Part shown: positions 22,461 to 30,045 of the stretch, one piece after another
Position numbering within the stretch: position 1 is the stretch's first letter
Layout of the letters: each line of letters starts with the position of its first letter
NCBI GenBank assembly: GCA_024349245.1
Contig: JALDNG010000041.1
Location: forward strand, 7,585,501-7,649,500
DNA length: 64,000 nt
Reading direction: 5' to 3'
DNA from: Neodontobutis hainanensis
Taxonomy: Eukaryota; Chordata; Actinopteri; Gobiiformes; Odontobutidae
Notes under the pieces: model-generated
The model's database searches: none
Told to the model about the DNA's origin: nothing
What the model saw: only the letters and a program-made list of their open reading frames with translations
Position numbers and translations under genes: made by a program

Positions 22461-22475
22461 CTTTGTGTTTTCCAG
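22461..22475 (+). promoter_or_regulatory. candidate env splice acceptor
   Basis: A pyrimidine tract ending ctttgtgttttccag, followed by gg, lies 53 bp upstream of the env ATG at 22528. Joined to a U5 or leader donor it would make a normal env mRNA. It also argues that the GTG-initiated extension of this frame (22465-22527) is not translated. Confidence 0.5.
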
Positions 22476-22527
22476 GGTTGAACTCAATAAGAAAACAAGG
22501 GGAGATAAGGATACCATTCAACCCAGG

Positions 22528-25238
22528 ATGGAGAATGATTCTTGGTCTACAGCTGAGGTATCGTTAGAGACGAAGATAATAGAAGAGCAATTGCAGGAAT
22601 TAATTGGTGATAGGAAAAGAACCCGAAGATGTAGGCGAGAATTTGCATGGTTAATTCTAGCTACCTTAATGGGGCTGTCCTTATGGGTAATATCTTACGG
22701 ACAGGTCACAGAGTGGACTTTGTATAGACGGACCCAGACATATAAAGGAAATTTAACGTGGGTAGAATTCGAACTAGAATCATGGGTACTCCCAAACTGT
22801 ATAAATAGGAGCGTAGACAATGCTACTACTTTGGCTAAATTATTGCATAACCTGTTAGGGGACAATGTTAATGTTACAGCTAAATTAAAACTAAAAAAAT
22901 GGATGAACCGAGTGGCCAACCCGAACCAAACTGATGATGCCAAGAGGTGCACCCAGTCAAAGACGGACTGGCCATTTAAGAGAGAGAATTGTGAAATAGA
23001 ATTCTGGCAGCCTATATTACAAGAACAAAGCTTAGAGCTTTCAGTGGTGCTGTGGTGCAAACTGTGGCGTCATAGAGGAAGTGGTCTGGTTTGCGTCACA
23101 GACATACATCACTCTCAAGCACACACAATCTTTTAAACTATAAAGAATACACATGGCGGTACCAAAATTGCACATGTGTGAATGACCAATGTCTTAGAAT
23201 GGGCCATGATGATGTGGCCACCTCTAAGGGATTAGAAAAAATTAATGAGAAGTTTATTAAAATAGGGAAAGAAAGTACTTACTCTCATCCAGCTGATGTC
23301 TATTGGGAGCAGCAGTTTGTGGCTCCCTTTACCGAGCCTGATTCATTTGCTCCGCTGCCCAGACGTGATGCGAATAGTTGGGTAAAACTAATGTCAAAAA
23401 CCACTAAAGAAAGACGAATAAAGAGGGGCGCCGAAAAATCACAAACACCATGCATATCAGTGTATAACTGTGAACAGAAGGGTTGTAACCTCAGAGATTT
23501 AACAATAAAAAATGTAGCTCTAAAAATTAGTTTCCCTTGGCTACTGTTTGCGTTCAAAGGGCACAAAAATGTGCATTGGATAATAAAAGAGTTAAATTAT
23601 CGTCCTGAATTTCGGTCTATCAAAGCGATTAATATAACAGCACAGTTTTGTGTCCCTGGAACACCAGCACAAGGGGTTGACTTGAACCCATATGTAGGAC
23701 TTCCAGGACAGGAACAAGAGGAGATAAAATGGTCAAAAAAGACAGAAAAGTATACTTTAGTTTTTAGGAATGTCCCCATATTTGGGAATAACGAATCTGA
23801 GTCATGGATGAATGAAAGGGATATTTCAGTGAATGGGTTTGGTCGCTGGTGGCATGTAATGAAAACTTGTATAGTACAACCAGCGTCTGATTCAACAGAC
23901 TCTAAAGGTGTTTTGAGACGCTGGGGGAGTAACCCTTTTACTGCTACAGAGACTTTTCCCAAATATAGACTCAGAGGTGCGCCTGGCCGTAGTAACAAGG
24001 AACAATGGGATACAAACGAGTTAAAATTAGTACAAGAAATGATATATGGTATTAGGTGGGAGAATTCTAGCCTTCATTTTCGAATGGAACCGGTAGGATC
24101 TGATGACACACACTGGGCAAAGCTATTGGGAGATTGTAGTAGAAAGTATACAGATAAAGCACAGGGTTGGGATTATTATTTAAGTACATTTTGGACAGAA
24201 CAGCTCCTGTCTCTCACATTAGGAGAAACAGATGATGGGGATATAACTAAATCAAAATTTGTCCCACCATATATTATCATTTACAGAAAAGAAAACGAAA
24301 ACACAGCGGCAAAACAGATAGATATTACAGAATGTGGGTGCACGCTCCTATTTCCGACACGCCTGGTGCCCCTGGGCAGGGTACAGACTGGGCACATAGA
24401 TGGATACATGAGAGAGGTTTAGACTTTAGTAAATCTACTGAGCAAAGGGGCTATGAATGGGAACAGGAGCGTTTGTACACCAGAATTCTAACAGTAGATA
24501 AATGGGAAAATGAGGCGATTGTTCAAGGAATTAGCCCATGGAGAGGTATGACACCGAGATATGGCCTGTTTTGGGATAAGGATGGACCAGGTGCGCCTGT
24601 GTCAACCCTTTTCAGTTAGATTGGACTATGAAAAGGCTAAATGGGAAATTAGTTAATGCAAGAGCAAGTAGCGTGTCTTTAGCAAAACTAATCTGATGCC
24701 CACAACAAGCATTGATCTCATGAAATATGGAAGGAGATGGGCGATAGCACGGGCTTTGTGTGGAAACCTTTTTGACATTGAATTGAATGCCAAACACTGG
24801 GTGCAACATGATTCAAGGATAGATAACCTAGATCAACCATGGGAAAATTGGAACCAATATCCCGATGCTGATATCCACCCTGACTGGCAGTTCCAGAAAC
24901 ATAGGGGTTGTGCACCTTTTTTCATGGCTCCGGATAAGATGCCCAGTTTCTGGGACACCGTGAAAGCTACAGTTTTTGTTTCCGCTGTGGCAATAGGAAC
25001 AGTGGCCAAGGAAGGAGCTACAGCTGTAGCTGATGGAATAGTAATTGGGATCCAGTGGATAGTTGATAGCATTAATCATGCTTTTAATTGGCTATGGAAA
25101 TTGATTAAATGGCCTCTAATAGTCATTTTATCAGTAATAGGGGCATTATTGACCCTCAGAATTTTGTGGGGGCTGGCAGGGTACTGCAGGGGTCACAAAG
25201 GGTTCACGGTGCTGTCACAGCCTCTGAAGAGACAGTGA
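22528..25238 (+). pseudogene. env: env, frame-broken, foamy-like glycoprotein
   Basis: ATG 22528 was chosen because it follows the splice acceptor. The N-terminus is hydrophilic, then basic (DRKRTRRCRR), then has a TM helix (FAWLILATLMGLSLWVISYG), like the type II leader peptide of foamy Env. Several N-X-S/T sites and many cysteines mark the ectodomain. A furin-like ERRIKR lies at about 23412-23426. Near the C-terminus a hydrophobic stretch (KATVFVSAVAIGTVAK), a membrane anchor (WPLIVILSVIGALLTLRILW) and a short basic tail ending LKRQ are seen. Reading frames change near 23090-23136, between 24332 and 24422, near 24600, and just before 24696, so at least four breaks interrupt this copy. The length over all parts (about 900 codons) is normal for foamy Env. 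Env would mediate attachment and fusion; this copy should not make a full protein. Confidence 0.8.
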
Positions 25239-25513
25239 CGCATAAAGCGTTTGCAGCCCCTGGCATTTTAACACCTTTCTGAGTGAAGCGAGGTTACAGA
25301 AAGTTCAACGTGTAGACTGACTGGAAAAACAAATGAAGTCGGCACCTATAGATCATATATATATAATTTTTTTTTTTTTTTTTTTTTTTCGTGTGTGTTC
25401 TTGAGAAGGAAAAAAAAAAAAAAAAAAAAAAGACACCATCCGGTGTAATTTCTTTATAAATTGCAGCACAAAGCCTCAATAGCACACGGCGGAGTCATCA
25501 CCTGCCAGCCACT
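25239..25513 (+). promoter_or_regulatory. env-accessory gap, possible internal promoter
   Basis: This non-coding gap holds a TATA-like atatatatataa (25355-25366), about 150 bp upstream of the next ATG (25514). Foamy viruses have an internal promoter near the end of env that drives accessory genes; this is the natural place for one here. The TATA-like run merges into a T23 tract, so it may be only simple sequence. Confidence 0.35.
25367..25431 (+). repeat. T23 / A22 inverted homopolymer pair
   Basis: 23 T (25367-25389), a 20-nt spacer (25390-25409) and 22 A (25410-25431) could fold in RNA as a long U-A stem. Homopolymer lengths in an assembly are unreliable. Confidence 0.7.
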
Positions 25514-26221
25514 ATGGAAAATGCTACTGATGAGACCACCAGTTCATATTCACCAACTTCTGAGAATGGCACGTCCGCTGCTGGAAGCCCTGTCCTCGAC
25601 CCTACCGGAGAGCCTGTGATTATGGTAGGACTAATTGTTATTTCTGCTGTCATGAGCAGCTTTGCTCTGACGGCCGAGGATTATCATCTGAGGAAATGGG
25701 TTGTCTGCAGTTTCATCATCGCTACAGTTAACGTTCTGAAATGGCATTATGTAAAACCTTTCTTTTGGAATACATCCATTTTCTTTTTGGCCATGGCAGT
25801 AAAGGAGGTACAATTTAAGTTTTGGGCCCCTTTTATGATGGGTCTAGGAGGACTCTCAATATTCTCGAGTTTGACAGACCTGTTTTTGCATGAATATTGG
25901 ACTCTTATAATAGATGTGGGCATAGGCTTCATTATAATTATGGCGGTTCTTCTGTACGGCTTGTTTTTACTCAGCGATATGGCGGTCTCTATGCCCACGG
26001 TCACAGGCTCTTGGCGTCAGAGACATTTTCTTCATCTCTATGCTGAATGGGCTGCCTTACTGGTGGTCAGCTTGGTCACCAGGTGGCTTAATTTTGACCC
26101 CATAATGTTTGTTACTGCTTATATTTATTTTTCAGTCGGACGAGGGGCAAAAACCCGGTTTGGGCAACGCCCGCTGCCTCCGCTGCCGTCCGGGAGGGGT
26201 TCCACTGATAATCTGGGTTAA
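25514..26221 (+). CDS. six-pass membrane protein with C-terminal RPLPPLP
   Basis: Intact 235-codon ORF; the ATG has a good context (cactATGG). Residues 1-33 are polar, Ser/Thr-rich, with NAT and NGT glycosylation sequons. Hydrophobic segments lie at about 34-53, 62-76, 83-98, 104-124, 131-154 and 176-207, giving about six membrane passes. The tail (208-235) is basic, with GQRPLPPLPSG at 218-228; RPLPPLP is the textbook class I SH3-ligand sequence of Src-family kinases. Multi-pass viral membrane proteins with signalling motifs in the tail are known from gammaherpesviruses (LMP2A, K15); any likeness here is functional analogy, not homology. No known family is recognised. The gene lies between env and the distal accessory ORFs, downstream of a possible internal promoter. 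Its intactness among broken genes is notable but may be chance. Confidence 0.7.
   Translation: MENATDETTSSYSPTSENGTSAAGSPVLDPTGEPVIMVGLIVISAVMSSFALTAEDYHLRKWVVCSFIIATVNVLKWHYVKPFFWNTSIFFLAMAVKEVQFKFWAPFMMGLGGLSIFSSLTDLFLHEYWTLIIDVGIGFIIIMAVLLYGLFLLSDMAVSMPTVTGSWRQRHFLHLYAEWAALLVVSLVTRWLNFDPIMFVTAYIYFSVGRGAKTRFGQRPLPPLPSGRGSTDNLG
26124..26135 (+). promoter_or_regulatory. candidate splice acceptor for distal accessory ORFs
   Basis: tttatttttcag followed by tcgg, inside the end of the membrane-protein ORF. It would open the frame read at 26136-26546, which has no ATG near its start. Confidence 0.4.
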
Positions 26222-26546
26222 ACCCCACTCTACCCCTGTCTGTGCTGTTTGTCTCCTTGCTGACCCATATATGGATGTAGAAGTAGGACCAGCTACCCAA
26301 TATCTTACAATTGAGAGACCTCGCTGTACCCTCAGGTTGACTGTGGAGCCTCTTCCGGGCCAGAGGGGGACGGCAGGAACACAAGCTCAGATGTACATCA
26401 GCCCATGGAAAGTACTTCGTCCACCTACGGACATTCCGGGGACATCTCCTCCGATAGCAGAGACTGGAATCCGAGAGATGCGCTGGGGGAACACAACGAG
26501 CAACACCTCAGGACTGCGGCTAGCGGTTTACTCTCCCTCGGAGTAG
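26136..26546 (+). CDS. accessory exon with CxxC-18-CxxC pair
   Basis: The frame is open from before the splice acceptor to a stop at 26544-26546 and overlaps the membrane-protein ORF by 86 bp in another frame. There is no ATG before 26271, so expression would need splicing to an upstream exon, or the internal ATG. Two pairs, CLRC and CAVC, separated by 18 residues, look like a zinc-ribbon-type site. The rest is Pro/Thr/Gly-rich and hydrophilic. No family is recognised. It could be an out-of-frame shadow, but the paired cysteines and the acceptor speak for a real exon. Confidence 0.35.
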   Translation, partial: SDEGQKPGLGNARCLRCRPGGVPLIIWVKPHSTPVCAVCLLADPYMDVEVGPATQYLTIERPRCTLRLTVEPLPGQRGTAGTQAQMYISPWKVLRPPTDIPGTSPPIAETGIREMRWGNTTSNTSGLRLAVYSPSE

Positions 26547-27235
26547 AGTATGTCTGGGACCAACGGTTGGGGGCACTCCGGGAGTCCTCGGAGACGCAGG
26601 ACCAGCTCCCCCCAATAGAGGGCGGTATGGAGGGACCAGACGGGTTGACCCCTGATGGCCCTCTTCTCCTCCATGCTACTGAGGACCCAGACTATGCTAC
26701 TGTACTGTCCACGGCTGTTGTTCCCACTGTTGCTGTGTATCCTGTTTACCCCACTGTGGTCCTGACTAGACCCTCTCCTTCATGGGAGGACAATGGGCAG
26801 GCTATATACACCCCCGCCGCAAGGCATTACTTTATTGATAAAAATGTTAATACAAGTTTTTATGAGATAGGACGGGGCTCAAAAGGATTACGGAAGCTGA
26901 CCAACAACAATTTAAATTGTAAACCTCATAATTGGAGAAGAATCACTCATGTGCGTTTCGGACATGTAGATAAGGTGGATTTTGCTCACCGTCCACCGTT
27001 CTCTGAGGTCCAGAGACTGTGGGGGTTGGGAGCCACACAAATCTGGCCCACTCAGCCACACCGCGGAATTTGGACCGGGGAGCCGAGGGTGCGGCTCCCA
27101 GTAACTGTGACCATATATACAATACCTGACTATCAGAGATTGGGACCATTGACTTTTGCCCTGGTACATTCAAATATAATAGGATCGTCTGACTTTGTAC
27201 TCCTGACCCATGGAGTTTACTATAGACCAAAATAA
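26405..27235 (+). CDS. 276-aa accessory protein, unrecognised
   Basis: Intact ORF from ATG 26405, in a different frame from the 26136-26546 exon it overlaps. Residues 1-75 are hydrophilic with many Ser, Glu and Asp; 76-130 are Pro- and Tyr-rich (EDPDYATVL, VYPVYPTVV); 140-276 form a denser, basic/aromatic globular-looking part (NWRRITHVRFGHVDKVDF, GIWTGEPRVRLPVTVTIY). No membrane segment or signal peptide. Size and location match the foamy regulatory/accessory region (tas, bet), but I see no sequence motif that identifies either. A transactivator, or a Bet-like antagonist of host restriction, are the two obvious guesses. Confidence 0.55.
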   Translation: MESTSSTYGHSGDISSDSRDWNPRDALGEHNEQHLRTAASGLLSLGVEYVWDQRLGALRESSETQDQLPPIEGGMEGPDGLTPDGPLLLHATEDPDYATVLSTAVVPTVAVYPVYPTVVLTRPSPSWEDNGQAIYTPAARHYFIDKNVNTSFYEIGRGSKGLRKLTNNNLNCKPHNWRRITHVRFGHVDKVDFAHRPPFSEVQRLWGLGATQIWPTQPHRGIWTGEPRVRLPVTVTIYTIPDYQRLGPLTFALVHSNIIGSSDFVLLTHGVYYRPK

Positions 27236-27258
27236 GAAGGGATGGCTGGACCTGCTCT

Positions 27259-27624
27259 ATGTGCATATATGCTTTTACTGTGCCTATCTTCTATCTACTG
27301 CTTGCTTTAGGGCTCTCCCAATGGTTGGAACCAGGAAGGAGACCATCCGTTGGAGTGCGAATGCTCCGATGCTTGGATGAATGGAGAAGACTCGAGTTTG
27401 TAATTGATCACGGCTACCCCTACGACAGTGGGGATGACGACCTTTTGGATGGAGAAGGAGCAGAGAGCCAAGCTGCCGCTTGGGACCCCTGGATAGAGCC
27501 CGAGGGTGCTGCAATGGTTCCTGACCCTCAACGACCATGGAGTAGCTTTTATCCCGCCACGCACTTTTCTTGTTTGTGTGCCCTCCTCTTACGATGCAGA
27601 ACTATTCAGGCAGAGATGTTTTGA
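27259..27624 (+). CDS. acidic accessory ORF (121 aa)
   Basis: Open frame from ATG 27259. If the acceptor at 27309-27310 is used, translation would more likely start at ATG 27361. The middle is strongly acidic (DSGDDDLLDGEGAESQ, AAAWDPWIEPEGAAM), with aromatic and leucine residues among the acids, like a transcriptional activation domain. The first 20 residues are hydrophobic but mostly precede the acceptor. It overlaps the next ORF by 119 bp in another frame; a frame break may have split one longer gene. Confidence 0.4.
   Translation: MCIYAFTVPIFYLLLALGLSQWLEPGRRPSVGVRMLRCLDEWRRLEFVIDHGYPYDSGDDDLLDGEGAESQAAAWDPWIEPEGAAMVPDPQRPWSSFYPATHFSCLCALLLRCRTIQAEMF
27286..27310 (+). promoter_or_regulatory. 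candidate splice acceptor
   Basis: A pyrimidine-rich stretch (cttctatctactgcttgctttag followed by gg) lies just upstream of the acidic ORFs at 27361 and 27632. It would allow them to be spliced from an upstream donor. Confidence 0.4.
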
Positions 27625-27880
27625 TGCAGCTATGTCCCGCTTGATTGAGCGGGAGCTTGAAAGAACAAGGGCCTATGCATTCATGGCAATGGTGAATAGA
27701 CTGGACAGTCAGGAACACTCGGATAATGACTCTAACGACGATAACCTCGAGGGACTTTTTGACAACCCTCTACCACCACTGCCTGATATTATGGGTAACC
27801 TTCAGATGCAGGACGACTCCTTGGAGAACGCCTCGGCCCTCGAACTTCCAGAGGGGGATGTAGTGAATACGGAAGATTAA
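27506..27880 (+). CDS. acidic accessory ORF running into the 3' LTR
   Basis: Open to TAA 27878-27880, 20 bp inside the 3' LTR. There is no ATG until 27632; the frame before it opens with GTG 27506 and is probably reached by splicing, or by a shift from the preceding acidic ORF. A helical segment (residues about 30-66: RQRCFDAAMSRLIERELERT) is followed by an acidic tail (HSDNDSNDDNLEGLFDNPLPPLP). The tail shares PLPPLP with the six-pass membrane protein. Acidic plus bulky hydrophobic residues suggest an activation domain, as in foamy Tas, which also sits next to the 3' LTR. Function is inference. Confidence 0.45.
   Translation: MLQWFLTLNDHGVAFIPPRTFLVCVPSSYDAELFRQRCFDAAMSRLIERELERTRAYAFMAMVNRLDSQEHSDNDSNDDNLEGLFDNPLPPLPDIMGNLQMQDDSLENASALELPEGDVVNTED
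27849..27858 (+). promoter_or_regulatory. 3' polypurine tract
   Basis: cagaggggga directly abuts the TG of the 3' LTR, the position at which plus-strand DNA synthesis is primed. It lies inside the last accessory ORF. Confidence 0.8.
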
Positions 27881-30041
27881 GTGGAACTTCGAGGACCAAG
27901 GAGGACAGATCCACACGGAAACTGTGTTAAAAGTGAAGACTAGTAAATAATTAAAAATAATGAGTAAAATGCTTAAGAGTAATGTCAGAGTTAAATGTAT
28001 TTCAATGATGTTTTGGAAGTGTGAAAGAAAATGTTTTATGCAAAATGCAAAATGTTTTAAGTGTAAAAGACAACCAGGAGTTAAAGTTAAGTAGGCCTAG
28101 AATCAGCAGGTTAGAATATAGGTCAAATTTTGTCTGTGAGCAGAGAACAGGAAGTCATGACATGCAGTGACACACACAGAGTTTTGGACTATAAATACAC
28201 ACAAAGCTCACAAAGACAGGTCACAGAAGTTTACAGAAGACCCAGTGTCCTACTTACAAGAGTTCACAGTGACACACACACCCTGTCCAGATGGTATAAA
28301 AGGAAGACTTGAGACTAAGACAAATGGGTCTTGCTGCCTACTTTGATTCAAGGACAATCCTGTATCAAAGCTAGAACACATAAACCCCACTTGCTCTTTC
28401 TTCTAAACTCTTTCTTCTAAACTCTGTATCACTTGTTGTGTTAAAGTCTTCCCGAAGGAATTCACAGAAGGGTTAAAGCTTTGGTTTGGGTTGAATCTGA
28501 AGACGATAAGACTTTTGTGTTCTTTGTGGGTGTTATAGGGTTAAACAGTCTTCCCACGGAGCCTAAAAACTTGAGTTTGGGTTGAATCTGAACACGATAA
28601 GACTTTTGTGTTCTTTGTGTGTGTTAAACAGTCTTCCCGAAGGATGGAGCCTAAAAACTTCGGTTTGGGTTGAATCTATAAGACTTTTGTGTTCTTTGTG
28701 TGTGTTAAACAGTCTTCCCGAAGGAATTGAATTTCCGGGTAGGGTTAAACAGTCTTCCCCACGGAGCCTAAAAACTGGTTTGGGTTGAATCTGAAGACGA
28801 TAAGACTTTTGTGTTCTTTGTGTGTGTTAAACAGTCTTCCCGAAGGAATTGAATTTCCGGTAGGGTTAAACAGTCTTCCCCACGGAGCCTAAAAACTTCG
28901 GTTTGGGTTGAATCTGAAGACGATAAGACTTTTGTGTTCTTTGTGTGTGTTAAACAGTCTTCCCCGAAGGAATTGAATTTCCGGGTAGGGTTAAACAGTC
29001 TTCCCCACGGAGCCTAAAAACTTCGGTTTGGGTTGAATCTGAAGACGATAAGACTTTTGTGTTCTTTGTGTGTGTTAAACAGTCTTCCCCGAAGGAATTG
29101 AATTTCCGGGTAGGGTTAAACAGTCTTCCCCACGGAGCCTAAAAACTTCGGTTTGGGTTGAATCTGAAGACGATAAGACTTTTGTGTTCTTTGTGTGTGT
29201 TAAACAGTCTTCCCCGAAGGAATTGAATTTCCGGGTAGGGTTAAACAGTCTTCCCCACGGAGCCTAAAAACTTCGGTTTGGGTTGAATCTGAAGACGATA
29301 AGACTTTTGTGTACTTTAAATCTTTACAACTAAATACTCTCATTTCTATGCTCTAATTTCTATAACTAACTTCAACAACTCACTTGTAACGCACACTCTA
29401 AACACCTCAGAAACAACAAATTTTAATATTCAAGTTGAGGGCATATAACTAAGTTATATTGTAAGGTGTAAGATGTTATGTTGTGATCAAGGAAGTTAAT
29501 TTACTGTAACTTTTGTTAAATCATTGTAATAAAAACCTAGTTCCAAACTAGGATAAAGACATATTCACTCTCCAGATCGTTCTTTAAGCTCATCACAGCC
29601 TCTCCCATTGGCACAGAGGTCTGATTCTCAGAATCAGACTCACTAACAGGCAGGCCGTCCAAATCGTCCACTGGACATCAGATTAACAGGGAGATTCGAC
29701 CGCCGTACATAAGCCTAAGGTAAGACCTCTATTAAAATCCTCTATTAAAAAATGGGACTGTCTTGAGGGATAGCGCTCATTAGAGGAGTCACACACTTGG
29801 GGCTTAATTTTACAGACGGAGCTGTTATAGGGTTAGACCAGACTTTAACCAACCGACTTGCAATCGGGTCTGGCATCCACCTACAGTGATCTGTCAGCAG
29901 CAGAAGTCATTAATGTGTAGAAGCGAGTGCTGTGTTAGAGTCTCATAAAAATAGGAAATAGCAGGGAGTTAGTCCTCATAGAAGGGACAACCTCCAAAAA
30001 ATTGTAACTAACCGCTTGACCATTAGTGACCATTCGCGACA
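27859..30041 (+). repeat. 3' LTR (2183 bp)
   Basis: Same ends as the 5' LTR (TGTAGTGAAT...CGCGACA). From the last repeat unit to the end the two copies differ by one inserted A near 30001. Upstream there are several small to mid-sized deletions relative to the 5' LTR: the CRE segment, short losses after the TATA box, and parts of the first four repeat units. The TATA box lies at 28293-28302, AATAAA at 29528-29533, its hairpin at 29536-29552 and the palindrome at 29619-29639. Confidence 0.92.
28434..29309 (+). repeat. tandem repeat array in 3' LTR, deleted copies
   Basis: Unit boundaries fall at about 28516, 28607, 28688, 28810, 28933, 29058 and 29183, giving unit lengths of 91, 81, 122, 123, 125, 125 and 125 bp after a short first copy. 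The last units are identical to those in the 5' LTR; the first ones have lost blocks. Confidence 0.9.
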
Positions 30042-30045
30042 GTTC
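30042..30045. repeat. target-site duplication, right copy (GTTC)
   Basis: Matches GTTC at 11495-11498 and follows the 3' LTR directly. Confidence 0.85.

Larger units (their letters stand above)
11499..30041 (+). mobile_element. foamy-like endogenous retrovirus, complete provirus
   Basis: Two LTRs starting TGTAGTGAAT and ending CGCGACA enclose a primer binding site, a macro-domain block, gag, pol, a Cys-rich ORF, env, several accessory ORFs and a polypurine tract. Foamy-like placement rests on the RT region around YIDD and the GRGLT segment just after it, a tRNA-Lys1,2-type primer site, a 4-bp target duplication, a Gag lacking Cys-His boxes, an Env with an N-terminal cytoplasmic leader and TM segment, and several ORFs between env and the 3' LTR. 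At 18,543 bp it is much longer than typical spumaviruses (about 12-13 kb). The extra length lies in the LTR repeats, the macro block and the accessory region. Gag, pol and env are each interrupted by frame breaks, so this copy is probably not competent alone. Species and element name are not assigned. Confidence 0.93.

Noticed and set aside
22465..22527. env start at 22465
   Set aside because: It begins with GTG and spans the splice acceptor; ATG 22528 is the better start.
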